A stretch of DNA of 64,000 nt from Pseudevernia furfuracea (Eukaryota; Ascomycota; Lecanoromycetes; Lecanorales; Parmeliaceae): positions 310,001 through 374,000 of the forward strand of contig JAIUPT010000030.1 in assembly GCA_022315425.1 (NCBI GenBank). The letters are read 5' to 3'. How positions within the stretch are numbered: position 1 is the stretch's first letter; every line of letters starts with the position of its first letter. Both the position numbers and the translations under genes were made by a program. Positions 33,606-45,871 of the stretch are shown in pieces. Under the pieces are notes generated by a model. It did no database searches, was not told the origin of the DNA, and was given only the letters and a program-made list of their open reading frames with translations.

Positions 33606-34071
33606 GGTTGCGGCGCTGGTGGTTTGTTGGGGTTGACCGAGGACGCTGTCGTTGAGGTGTATCCGAATTGTTTAGTGGGGTTGCGGTTGTGGAAGATCTC
33701 GCTTGGGTGCCAAGCTTGAAAATGCGTTTTGCACACGCTAAATTCTTGGCGCCTTGGCAATGCTCACCTGGCCTGTGGGAGTTTCCCACTCTTCCTTACG
33801 GAGTACCTACTTGTTATACTCATGCGGTCTTCGACCTTCTCAGCCTCTACCGGCTTCCCAAGAGACGGTCACAGTCTGGAGCCGTGCGGGATGAGCAGCA
33901 CATCTTGGTTCGACTGCACCTGGAAATGCTTGGATGGATAGTGCGGATGGGAAAAGGTTTCAGACTGAACGTATCTACTTGTCCCGGCTTTACCGGTGCA
34001 CGATGTAACAATCTTGACCCTTTTGCCTCCATGACTAGCTTGGAAGCCTTGCAGCAGCAACCCTCCAGACC
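33606..34071. other. 5' flank of RPS3 and 3' flank of the protease gene
   Basis: This contains the RPS3 promoter. Open frames on the plus strand (33668-34084) have no recognisable features. No gene is supported. Confidence 0.45.
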
Positions 34072-37000
34072 TCATCTGCACTGACAACATTTCGCTAGTC
34101 CGGAAGTAGAAACGCACACGGGTACAAAGGTCTCGTACAAAGTACCAGTGCAGGGCCCACATTCATCATCCTCCAAACATTGGCAAGAGCAACTCTCGAG
34201 TTGCTCGCTCGGGCATTGACTCTCAGGACTACCGAAGGTTACGATTGGGCCATCAGCCTGCAGTGTGGTGGTCGATGTCGAGGCCGATGGGCTACAGGCA
34301 TCTCCATCATCGCCGCCATTCTGTCGCTTAGCCACCCCAGTGTCGCATTTGACGTTCTTCGTTCCTGCATCGATGTTGTTATATCCCACAGCAGGGCCCC
34401 CTTGAATCCTCGGATAGGAGAAAGCGAGTATATCGCTAAGAACATTATCCGACACCTTGCCTTGCATAGATTTCGCATTGTATTTGGCATCGGTCATACG
34501 TTGGCAAGCCAATAGACCAGCTATCCCTGGCGCACCTGTTGTCATGATCAGATGAGTTCCATTCATTGCTTGTTCTTGGAAGATTACTCACTGAAGGATG
34601 TCCCGGAGACTGTTCGTGGACCCCACGGTGAATCACCCTTGTCTTGTCCAATGATTAAAGTTTTACTACCAATTGCATTGATTTTGATCCAATTCGCGGT
34701 GCTAGAATCACTCCAAGCGTTACCCTGAGGGTCAACAGCTCCTACAACGACCACCCTAGCATTCGATTGCCTCAGCACTTGTGGATAAGTAGTGATGGGT
34801 GTACCACTGTTCCCGGCTGCCAATATGAACAGAGCATCAAGCTGCGTGACTCCATTAACCGCTTCTGTTAAACTTTTTTTCATCTTGTCAGTCATAGGCC
34901 AGGTAGCGTCTTCAAAACCCCCAGAGAAGTTGATATAAGCGTTGCCTTGGAGATTGTTATTCTTGATATCCTTGCGAATTTTCTGTAACGCATCTACTAA
35001 TGCAGGCCACCTCCTTGGGTCGACTGTTCCCTCTGTTCTGGGTAATCCTAATCATACGATGTTGACCATATTGCAAGACCCGACACTCTTTGATACTATC
35101 TTGCTTGTGACCCCTATTGCATGTCCCGGGCTCCAAGCGGAGTCACTGGGTTTCACGTCTATAGTACGGTACGAGTCTATGTTGGCAAATTCCTAGCTTT
35201 ATGTCAGCAATGTATTGGACCAGGCGCAGATTCGGACCAACAGCTCGTAGTGCCGCCGTTTTAAAATATCTCGTAAGTGAAATCGTCGGATCGATTATGT
35301 AAACGGTCGTTCCAGCTCCTTGTTTGACGTTGTATGCATACTTGTCCAAATTCGAGAGAGGCTCTCGGGGTCCGGTCCTTTGACCGTTGACAACATTAGG
35401 TTGTTGCGAAAAGATCGCCAAGCTTTGGTCTGCATCTAGCTGCAGGTCAAAATCCGTTGTGTAGAAAGGTAATGCTCGTGCTTCTATGGAAGCATTCCCC
35501 CGCTTTGCGTGGAGGTCTTCAGCGGCTTCATCAGCATCGTCTAGTGAAGATGGTGCACGCGCAGCCAAGGAGCCTTCCGTGTCGTTCCCTCCTAAATTTT
35601 GGAAGTAAAACTCAACAAATTAGCGGAATTCTGAAGGCTACAGGTTGCTCAACCTCACCCCGTAATTGCTCAAGCTCTGTACCTGCGCATAGCTCAAATT
35701 TGCCAACCAAAATAAATCACCCACATCTTCATCGACCGACGCGTATATGGTAGATGGGTCTGCAAGTTCATACAGAGAACTATTGAAAGCGTTATTGGTT
35801 GCCGTATCGTCGGCACTATTGGGATAAATCGCAAAATTAGTAGCCACCGAACTCGCAGATGATGTTAAGGAACTGGAAGCGGACTGGGTCTTTGTATCTT
35901 CGTCATCGGGGTCCACAGTCGGCTGATCGACCGGAGATTCGTCCTCAACACCCTCTACAGTCTGTACATCCGTTCCTGGTGGCGGATGGGTACACAGAGA
36001 CAATAAAATGCATCGAGGGGGCAATGTACTCGGCGGCTTTGGAGGGCTATTGATGGTGATGGTGGTCCCTCTACCTATCTTGGGGTTGATTCCGCCAGGC
36101 GTACAAGACAGACAAAGGCCCAGCCTACACTGCCCCACCACCACATGCAGATGAGCCCGCCTTTTTGGTTGCAATCATTGGCGCCGACGTTGGTTGGTAG
36201 AGACGTGGGGGCTGCTACGCTCTGGGTGCCGGTTTGAAGATTTCTCGTCATGGAAAAGAACACGAATTGAGTCATTGTCTGTGTGCCATTGATGACAGCT
36301 TCACCTGAGACAACGGTAGACAATCCCAGGAAAGCAGATGACGTTTGGGTCTGAGTCGAAGTCGTGGTATCCTCGATCGCGGCCTCACCCAAACTTACAG
36401 TAGATGAGCCTGTAGACGAGGCTATAGATATCATGGCTGCGAGATGCCTCAGTGACAACGTCATTCATAAAACAAAGACTACAGCGTTGCGTTTCCAAAT
36501 CAAGTGGATGATTCTAGAAGTAAGGTGTCAAGGCATGGTGATTTCCGTTGCTGAATCTAGCCATGCCAAAGCCGCAGGAAGCCGCAGGTTGTGAAGCTGG
36601 AAGTCTAGAACTTACGTTGAATTGCCCCCGGAAGAGGAGGTGGGGATATTGGCTCTGGTACCGGAATCGGTGGCGGGCATGACTACCATTCCCACACTAT
36701 CGGATGGCACATTGTGAATAACAAAGCGTGACCATTGTGGATTTCAGATGATACATACCCCAGCCATTAGGGGCTACCGTCTCCGTTGTCTCTTGACCCC
36801 AAGTATTTGTGGTAGAGATCACCGTCAATGTCCCTGGACTTATAGCGTATTGAGGTATCTGCGAAGCCACCAGGGTATAAATGGTCCAATGGACGATATT
36901 CCCATAGTTCAATTCCGTTGTGGTCAATTGTGGTGGACCTTCGTAAGTAGATAGTGAACCATTTGAAGCAGTATAGATGACTGGACCGGTGGTGGCTTGG

Positions 37001-37146
37001 CTTGGACAGGAGATGGTCGCTGATGTAGATTGGGGGCCTGCTTCGACCGCATTGGAGGCGAGTGTAACAATGAAAGAACTGAGTAGTAGACAATAACGAG
37101 AAGAGCCGCACAGCGTTTTCGGAGAGTAGGAGCCTTTGTCGTTCAT
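34072..37146 (-). pseudogene. Secreted subtilisin-like serine protease (S8) gene, apparently disrupted
   Basis: It begins at 37146 with a signal peptide (about residues 18-36, YCLLLSSFIVTLASNAVEAG). A long Ser/Thr-rich N-terminal region with TTETV and TSTQTQT stretches follows over several exons. The peptidase domain then shows a possible Asp site in VYIIDPTISL (near 35290; the usual DTG is DPT). The His region is SPGHAIGVTSKIV (near 35125). LDALFILAAGNSG lies near 34835. The catalytic Ser is in SGTSFS, joined by an intron to APGIAGLLACQRM (near 34590). A Cys-rich tail ends at 34072. A TGA at 35052-35054 interrupts the frame between His and Ser, and the expected splice donor after ISLT (near 35275) is absent. 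The N-terminal exon edges are uncertain. The family degrades extracellular protein, but this copy is probably inactive unless the stop is a sequencing error. Confidence 0.6.
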
Positions 37147-38507
37147 CCACGATAGTAATATCTGACCTACTTATTAAAGCACATTCCCATCAGCAGAAAT
37201 TGCGCCTTTGATATCAAAGAACGCATTGCTAGGCATTTAGTATCTGCCTAAAGCCCAATTCCTCACATGTATAACATGGTTACATGGTTTCCAGCCGGGG
37301 TACAGCGCACTAATAACTCCCCTCGTATTTTCTTCTTCCCCAGCGAATGTGGAATCGTAACATATGGAGACTTATAACATTGTATGGACTCGTGTAGTGT
37401 GAATTCGTAGATAGTATGTGCCATGGAAGCGTGTCTCCTGGAATCAAGCGACGACGTACCCCTGCAGGATCCTAACCTACGCTGCAGCTGTATCGGGTAC
37501 AGGGTGTGTGTCGAACATCACTGTCGGGCTTGTGAGGGAGACTTGCTTAAGCTGGAACGGTTGGCGCTAAAATACCTGAAACTACCTACGAAAATAAGCC
37601 TCTAGACGTCCACCCTTTTGTCGTCCAAGCCAAAGAGGAGAATAATATTAATACGAAGGAAGACGACTCCGAGGAAGGAGAATACGAGGGATGTCCTCGC
37701 TAGCTTTCCACTACTGATTAGCTCGCGCAATCAGGCGCGCAGAGACGACAGGAGACTCATAGGAAGGGGCGGAATAATTCGACGAGTCGACGACTCAATA
37801 ATAAAACTCGCAGCTTTCTTAAAACACATCCTCCTACCTTGTTGGTTGTGATATTTATTATCTTCAGTAGGTCTAGCGACAGCCCGATAGTTAATACTGT
37901 GACCGCAAAGCATATAACTTGCCGTACTCACTGCACTAAAGTTAATGGAATAGTGATAATAATAATAACGATAATAGTGGAATCGTTTTTTCTATTTATT
38001 ATTTGAGTGTAAGAAAATCGGCTACAAGGGGAATGGATACCGTCGCTATAAGAAACCTAGAGCTGTTGGTCAACAGCTTGAGATGATTAATCTAATATCA
38101 ATGTGCGCTATAACTTTTGGTTCGGAGAATAAAAAATGACAGAGTCAGTCGAGCAGAGTAATTTTTTTTAGCCAAGGTTGGTAGGAAATACAACTTGCGA
38201 CTTTCTGCCGACCCAGAGTTTTGTTACGCTTCACGTTATCTGATCCGAGTGCTAGGAGTGAGATCGAAGAGTAACAAAAGTCTTTGATTGTCCATGGTTA
38301 GAGTAAACAGACTGACATCGCTGAGACAAACAAGCGCATAACATAATGAATGGTGTACAGAGCACAAAGACAGCATTGCGATTTAAAGAAAGAATCCCGT
38401 TGCTCGATCCCATCATTCCTTCTCATCCTCCTTCTCTCGATACTTCTCCACCACCGCAAACTTGACAGGTCTCGTCCGTTCCCCCTACAATCAACGGCCC
38501 AAACCCT
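37147..38507. other. Intergenic region with AT-rich, purine-biased stretch
   Basis: Between 37600 and 38200 the sequence becomes AT-rich with many TAATA/AATAA runs and purine-rich patches (for example around 37620-37690). No gene was found there. It could be a very old or mutated transposon remnant, but no ends or coding motifs support that. Confidence 0.35.
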
Positions 38508-39089
38508 CTAGCAATTCGGTAATGTCGGAGAGATGACCATACTGTTGTTGAGGTTTCCAGCGTTGAGATAGTTTTCAATGCTCTGGATGTTCGACTGGTA
38601 TTGGTCACCATTATCGCAACCGCGTTGGGCGGCCCAGAACCCAGAGCCCAAAGCATCCATCTGCTGATGCTGGCAAGTGATGGCGGCTTGATCGTCCGAG
38701 TTCAAAGCAGCACCATTGTTCCACTGGTCAGATGTTTGGCCCATGAACTGCGTGCAGTAAGTGCGGATCTGCTTCCAGTTGTTCTTGAATAGGCCAAAGT
38801 TGGCCGCATCGCCCGTCTTGGGCGTACCGTCGTCTTTGCCGTCGGGGCCGGGGTAATCGTCGCCATATGGGTAGTTGGCGCTGAAATCGCACGAGGTCTC
38901 TTGGATGCTGATTGCAAGGTCTGTCACACTGGCGCCCTGGGACAGGAGAGTTGCCTTGCGAGCCGCGGCATTCTGCGATGGATCACAAGCGTATGCGTTC
39001 TGACGTGTGAGGATTTCTGGCGCGGGGACAGCCGAGGTGGAAACGAAGAGGGCGGCAGTAAAGGCTAGGGATGCGAGCTTGAAGGCCAT
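38508..39089 (-). CDS. Small secreted protein, possibly lysozyme-like
   Basis: A 193-residue single-exon protein. Residues 1-20 are a signal peptide (MAFKLASLAFTAALFVSTSA), followed by a short pro-like segment ending EILTRQ. The mature part has about eight cysteines. It contains SIQETSCDFSANYPYGDDYP, GDAANFGLFKNNWKQIRTYC and GCDNGDQYQSNIQSIENYL. The order Glu-Thr/Ser ... NFGLFKxNW recalls the E-S ... N-Y/F-G-L/I-F-Q pattern of lysozyme/SLT-like glycosidases. I offer that only as a hypothesis. It is clearly extracellular. The promoter side (39090 upward) shows a TATA-like TATATA near 39255. Confidence 0.75.
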   Translation of the reverse strand: MAFKLASLAFTAALFVSTSAVPAPEILTRQNAYACDPSQNAAARKATLLSQGASVTDLAISIQETSCDFSANYPYGDDYPGPDGKDDGTPKTGDAANFGLFKNNWKQIRTYCTQFMGQTSDQWNNGAALNSDDQAAITCQHQQMDALGSGFWAAQRGCDNGDQYQSNIQSIENYLNAGNLNNSMVISPTLPNC

Positions 39090-41238
39090 GCTGATGCTTG
39101 AATGAGCTCTCTTTTTGGTGCTTTGATTATGTGGATGTTTTGAGGTGTTGGGCTTTGGTAAATTTGTTCGTCTGCGGGTCGGTGCTTTGGATTATTGTTG
39201 AAAATGTCTGAGAGTGGATGGTCTTTGAATATCCAAGACTGAGTGGATGAGGTTTATATACATGAGTTGAGAGGGTGCCGCCCATCCACCAAAGACTATG
39301 AAACAGGCCACAGCCTCACGATCTTCAAGTTTCATACCTCATCGCCCAAGACGACATGACGTGGAAGATATCGATCTAAGAATAGGTTAAGAGCTAGGAT
39401 GCTATTCCTCATCTGCTTCTTAGAGTCTGAAAAATATGCCGCTAATTCGTACCGTAGGTATCACTGTCTACTGACCTGCCGTGAAGTCTCACTCGGGTGG
39501 ACTGCAAGCCTTGACTGTGTCATCTCCGTGTCCTTGCCGAGATTGGCAAGGAATGTTACTCCATTTGACTGTTCCTCAGAGGGGAAAGAGAATGCCATGT
39601 CGTCCATTTGCTGTGACGTCTCACTCAATAGGGCTTAAGGCCTCGTCAGCTTTCTCAGCGAAGTTTCATTTTCAACATACCGAGATCGAAAGCGAGAGCA
39701 GGGACTCTGCATCCGTCTGCCTCCTAGCTTGACGATGAAATCCCGCAACTCTCCTCCAGCTGAGCACTAAGCCCGATCTGTAGCGTTTCATAAATCCAAA
39801 CGAGAAGGCTGGGGAGGCCTCGATGCTTAACATGAAACCGCAGCTTGGTTACTATGACTGGATGACATGAGCGACCCGTAAGTCCACTTCCACATGGGAG
39901 CTCTGTGGTTAGGTATTCTCAGACATGCGGGCATCGTGGTTGCAAAGTAGCGGCACGGCATTGAGTTCTTTTTTCTTTCTTTTTTGAGATTTCGTAACGT
40001 TATGGGTTTCCGAATTCCCTTCTCTTTCAGACACGTTACGATTGGACTCAAGAGATTGACGTGCCGCCATCACCACCCAGGATACCGCTTTTCTTGCTCC
40101 GTCACCTCAAAGGCTGTGTTCGTAATTTTGCGGTGCAGCTTTACGCTCTCGCGGGATATCGATATGGGTTTCAGTTGCCGGTGGGCAGCAAGTAACATCC
40201 CGTAACCTCAAAGCTAGCTTTCTCCTCTTGGAAAGATACTTTGATACGACATACCAATCAGCTGATGAACGCGCTCCTCTGACGGAAATCTACCATGACT
40301 TTATCAAGCACGGTTTCTTATACCTCTCTGATCTTCATGAGAGAAAATGAGAGAATGCTCAATAGTCAAAAGAAAGAAAGATTTTTTGTATCTTTTCCGA
40401 CCCCACAATTCCAAGACATTTTGAGTTTCAGCACTGCAACAAGTTACCTTAAGGTACCTTAGGTAAACAACGCTTGGGGCCGCGTGCTAGCACTCCCGTG
40501 GCCCGTGCAGCCACATCGGAAATTTTCAGTCAGCGAGGAACGAGCTAATATGCCGCAGTTATGAGCACGAATGCTCCGTCTAAGACCGGAGCTGGTACGC
40601 CCCACGTCCTCGAATCTCAGTGCTGAGAGCGCGGGTAAAGAGCCAGCTATCCTTCTCTCTAAACCTGCCGGCCCGTCCAACGAGGAGTTCCTTCAGCTTA
40701 TGATGACATGAAGTCGTAGAGACGGGTGGAGGCAAAAGGCCTCGGTGTCTATGTGTCTTGGTAGTACAAGCAATGAGAAAGGTACCCCCCACTCGGAACT
40801 CGCACGACCGTGGCCGCTCTGACTTGTAAGCGAACTGAGTACGAAGTAGAGATGAAGCGACACTCATCCTCAGTGATGAATACTTTCACTTGAAAGAGAA
40901 TAAGTTGTATACGGTACTATTCTTTCAAAAGCTCTAGAAACGTATACTCGCGTCTCGACATTATCTAAAGAACAGTGCCGCTTACATACGATCAGAAGAT
41001 ATGTGTACGGGGAAACCTCAAGCTGTAGAAAAGTTTTAGTGTATGGGAGACCACTTCCATATATGCCAAGCCGCTAAGAGTTCAGCTTCAACCTCATCTT
41101 ATGCTTGATGAAATCCAGCTTACTCCAAGTTTTTCATTCCATCACTGACGCAGAGTATGCATTAAAGAATCGTCGGCGGATCGACTATATCGAGGCCTTG
41201 CGATCCATGCTTTCCGGGTCTGCCGTCCAATCTCAGCC
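39090..41238. other. Intergenic region before the NLR pseudogene
   Basis: No gene was recognised. The region contains the promoter of the secreted protein, a T-rich tract at 39968-39988 and a near-palindrome at 40444-40466. A plausible upstream in-frame start for the NLR lies at about 41109, but was not proven. Confidence 0.4.
40444..40466. repeat. Short near-palindrome of ACCTTAAGGTACCTTAGG type
   Basis: TTACCTTAAGG and CCTTAGGTAA face each other around GGTACC, with one unpaired base. It could be a small cruciform or protein-binding site. No function is supported. Confidence 0.35.
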
Positions 41239-44200
41239 TTGAGGACGTTAGCGGGCATCATAGAGCGCTCTGTCCGCATGCCATCTGAGGCCTCTGGATT
41301 GAGCATCACATCGCTGGCAGAAGACTTCTATCAACCGGCTGAACAAGTAACTACTCTCAGCTTTCTAAGGACTCTGCCTGAGTTTTTCATTACGGTCGCC
41401 ACTTCTAATGAATGGCCGGTCGATCTCTTCAGCGCGGACTTTGACTCGACAATCAGTCGTAACCGGACCTTAAAATTTGACACTCACTTTCGGGGCTTGA
41501 CCGTGTTAAATAATCCAATGAATTATGGAGAGGCTGTTGACTGCGTCGTCGTATGTGGCCTGGGGGGCCATGCCTTTGGTTCTTTCAAGGAGAAGGGAAC
41601 TTCATACATGTGGCTACGCGACTCCTTGCCTAAAAATCTTCCGAATATGCGAATCCTTCTGTATGGCTACGAGTCTGGGCTTGATGGAAGCGAGAGCACT
41701 CTGAACATTTCGGGCATTGCAGAAACATTCATCGGTCATTTGCGCGGATTGCGCAGTAGTTCCGAGATAAGTGCGAAAGCTCATAGTAAAGATCAAGCCT
41801 TGATTCATCGCCAGACCATATCGAGACCACTAATCATCATGGCACATAGCCTTGGTGGGCTTGTTGTCAAGCAGGTGAGGCCATATTGGACCTAGTATGC
41901 GACAGGACGGATTCACTGATATATTGCCAGGCTATCATCAAGCCAAGTCGCGGAGACGACTCAGACAAAAACCAGATGCAATCGATCATGGGACTTATAT
42001 TCTTTGGGGTCCCTAGCCGAGGCATGGATATAGAGTCATTACGAGCTATGGTCGGCGACCAACCCAACCGTTATCTTCTAGAATCTATTGGCAATACTCG
42101 GATCTGCTACTCGAGCAAGACGCTCGCTTTAGTCTTGATTTTCACTTCAAAGATAGCCCGATATTCTCGTTCTTTGAGACCAAGACTTCTCAAACAGCTC
42201 TAAAGGTAAGTCATCTATCTCAAGCTATTTATGAATGCTTAGTTGGTCAGATTCATGGTTCCTGGAAAATGGCGGGCGAACGGAAACTGCTAGTGTGTCC
42301 CTTCTCAGCAAAATACCCTCGCCCCTGGGAGCCTGAGCTCCATCATGAGGGGCTCAACCGAAGCCATAGCGATCTTGTCAAGTTCTGCGTTGGCAATGTT
42401 GACTACGAGCGTGTACTATCTAGGCTAAGCGAGGTTACATCTCAAGCAAAGATGACATTAACATCACAATATCTCAGTCAAGGTAGTGTGCTCCCATATT
42501 CATCTCTATCTTTCGTTGATATCTATCGTTGACTAACAAATAACCCTGATAGAGTCCACTGAATCTTTGAGTACGGATGAGAAAGCTTGTCTTCGTTCTC
42601 TAGCCCTTACCGAAATGTACTCCCCCGAGAGTAGAATTGAGCCAGCCGTTCAAGACACTACCAAGTGGCTGTCGAGAGTCAAGACTTCCAGGACTGGGCT
42701 CAACGCAAAAGGTTAACTAACATCACGGCTTCTTCTGGATTCGAGGGAACCTGGGATCAGGCAAATCGACCTTGATGAAAAATGCGTATGCCCATATCCA
42801 AGACTTGTCACGGGATCCTTCGTCTGTAATCGCAGCATTCTTTTTCAATGCGCGAGGCAGCGAGATTGAGAAGTCGGCCATTGGTCTATTTTGTACCCTG
42901 CTCTGTACACTCTGTTAACAAATATCCGCTCCTCGTGCTATAGTGATGAGGACATATCACAGAAAACGTGGACTTCTAGATCCCAATTAGGAGTGGCAGT
43001 TTCATGAGCTGAAAGAACTTTTGAGCTCAGTGGTAACTGCCTCAATCCTTGAATCTTATACTTTGCGTCGACGCCCTAGACGAATGTGATTTGATTGGTG
43101 CAAAGTCTGTGATTCAATTCTTTGAGAATTTAGCAAGCTCCTCCATTCTAGAAGGCACCAAGTTTAACGTCTGTTTTTCGAGCCGATACTAGCCACAATT
43201 CACCATACGAGACAGCTTTAAGACCAGGGTCGAATTGGAGAATCATAGTGATATTACGAGCTACATCCAGCAACAATTGGAGACTATGCAGGCTGTTGTA
43301 AACAATAACAATCAACTTGCTGTGCTGAAGACCAAATTGTAGGACAAAGCCAATGGGACTTTTCTATGGGTGGTTTTGGTGGTTCAAGAATTACTCACTG
43401 CACACGACAATGGCGCTACGCTGGGTGAAATTGATAGAATATTTGATAGAGTTCCTCCGGATTTGTGGAACTTCTATCAACACCAGATGGAGAACACAAA
43501 GTATGATGATCGTTTGCAAATGCTGTCCATGCTCCGATGCGTGTTCTACTCCCTAAGACCTCTTTCTCCGACGGAGCTTCGCTATACCTTAGCATTTGGC
43601 CACGAGAATATCTCCTCGCACTCAGAGTGGGCGCAGTCCAGCGAGTATGTTGTTTCCGATGCGCAGATGAAGAATAGAATTCGAGAAAAGTCCAAAGGCC
43701 TTATCGAAATAGCCGAATTACCGGAAGGGTATAATACATTCAAAGGACTGATTGAATGGAGACCAATCGTTCAATTTATCCACCAGTCCGTGAGGGACTT
43801 TCATTCAAGGGATGGTTTTGAGTCCCTCCGTAGACACGAAATGCCCAACAATGCAGCTAGTGGGCACGAGTTCACAAAAACTGCGTGCTTCAATTACCTC
43901 AACACTACGGACCTAAAAAATGTACCGATGATTGATTTCAGTTTCTACTCCAGCATTGGAGTTGGACGCAAAATGCCGACTCTATCGGAAGATCATCCAC
44001 CACTTGAATATGCGGTGGACCATTTGTTCCCACACGCTGCACTAGCTGAAGGGCACGGTATTCAGCAGGATGGTCTGAGGTCTCATATATTTGATAATAT
44101 CCAGGGTTCTTTCGAGCTCTGGAATTACCCGAACGACCTTGTTCACATGAAAAGAGACGATAGGAGGCCCAATTACACAGATAGGTTCGGTCTTACTTGG

Positions 44201-45871
44201 CAGGATCGTGGAATATAAGGACCTGAAACACGACCGTTATATGTCTTCACACAATACGGCCTTTTACCACTCGGGTTGAGGAAGCTAGATGAAAACCCGA
44301 ACATCCGGGGTGGTCTGTACCACTATCCATTATTGGCGGCTGCCGCTGGGGGTCACACAGCCGCCGTTCGATGTCTTCTCAACTCAGGAGCAGACCTGCA
44401 GATATCGAGTCCATTGGGGGAGACCGCATATCATTGGACAGCCGCTAATGGACATGTAAATCTACTAAGGTTGCTCCTTGGACATCCTCTATCAGTCAGC
44501 ACGCTGCAGCAACGAATCGGAGTCGCAAGGTGGACTGGAGAAAGGACTCGCCAGTACTGGAGCCAAAACAGAGTCCCATTTCGTCAGGTCCACGAAATGC
44601 TAGCTCTGCTGATTCCCGAAGACTCTATCCCAGTGTCAGCCATCGATGGCTTATGTCACACAATTGGCTCAGACCTATTTAATTCAAAAATAAATGAGCC
44701 CCTCCTCGCTTTGATTCTAGATAAGTGTGAGGCAGAGACTTTCAGACACGAGAGCTTGTGGCACTACTGTGTTGCAAATGACTCTGCAGGAGTACCTCTA
44801 ATTCAAAGGCTACTAGATGGCGTGGAAAATATAGAGATCAGCGAGGAGCTCTTAGAAGCACTTGGTATTCGAGAAGAGGATATGGAGCAAGAGGAAGATG
44901 CCGACACAGCCGCCATGATTCTATTTGAGCGCGGCAATGTGGAGATAACAGAGAGATTCGTCAACAGACTCTGCTGGAGACTTTTGAGGATCGGTGGGGC
45001 ATCTTGGTATTTTCAACGGATGCCTTGGTCACTGCCTTGTCTGGCTGTCACCTGAATGTGGTCAAGTTCGTATTAAGCAGATGCGAGCGTTTCAGCCTCA
45101 CCGAGAGCCTTGTTGTTACAGCGACGAAAGGCGCGCTGGTCGATGAGGTTGTTGATCTTGTTGATTTGCTCCTCGAATACGAGCCTGCTTTCCACGTGCA
45201 AGACAGTGGCTATGCATTATTGTCGAGCCATTTTGGAGACCTATCTTCATCATGGGATTCCTCTAGTGCTTACCGAAAAAGTCGTGAGAGCAGCCGCCCG
45301 CAACCTTGATGAAGGGGCTGATGCCCTTGAGACAGTTTTTCAACATAACAGCGGCGCTAAAGTCTCTGATACGATGGTCCTAGAAGCTCTGCGATCCCCG
45401 CGTGGCGCGGCTCTGATTACCTTGATGCTTGTAAGAGATCCATCTATTGCCATGCAGGAAGACTTCCTGATAGCAGCAGCATCGAATCCTGACGGAGGTG
45501 CTCTCGTCCTTGAAGCTTTACGCGAGAACAACCGGATTAGTCTTCACAGCTCGATCATCAGAGCTGCTCGCACCCCTCCAGCCAAACTTCAGAGGCTATC
45601 TTCTGATCCGTCGCCGTCGCCAAGAGACCAAAGGATCAAGTCAGCCCAAATCACCACAAAAGTCATCGAGGCAGCGGCAGCAAACAAGGACGAAGACCAA
45701 AGATGGCGACTTCTATCCTTGTTCCAGACGTGGGGTGTTCTCACCGAAGAGGATCGCAGGCTCTTTCATTCTTCTGATGAGCTGTCAAGCCGCTCTTCCT
45801 TCTCGATGATTTATCAAGCCCACAAAATGGTATCAGTGGCGGTATTCGCTGACGCGATTTGTGTTCGATAG
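41239..45871 (+). pseudogene. NLR-type pseudogene: alpha/beta hydrolase (SesB-like) - NACHT - ankyrin and degenerate repeats
   Basis: The N-terminal domain is an alpha/beta hydrolase of the kind found on fungal NLRs: VVCGLGGHAFGSF, IMAHSLGGLVVKQ (GxSxG, near 41850) and after an intron GLIFFGVPSRGMD. The NACHT follows: FFWIRGNLGSGKSTLMKNA (Walker A, near 42750), AAFFFNARGSEIEKS, LCVDALDECD (Walker B, near 43070) and NGTFLWVVLVVQELL. Then come ankyrin repeats (GGHTAAVRCLLNSGADLQIS, NGHVNLLRLLLGHP) and a run of short repeats of type ITExVVxAAAxN ... LLxxR (44850-45600). Lesions: frameshift near 42103; TAG at 42988-42990 (a Trp position in relatives), 43190-43192 and 43340-43342; and frameshifts near 45000 and 45235. 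NLRs act in non-self recognition and cell death; this copy is dead. The true start is unclear (no ATG at 41239). Confidence 0.87.
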
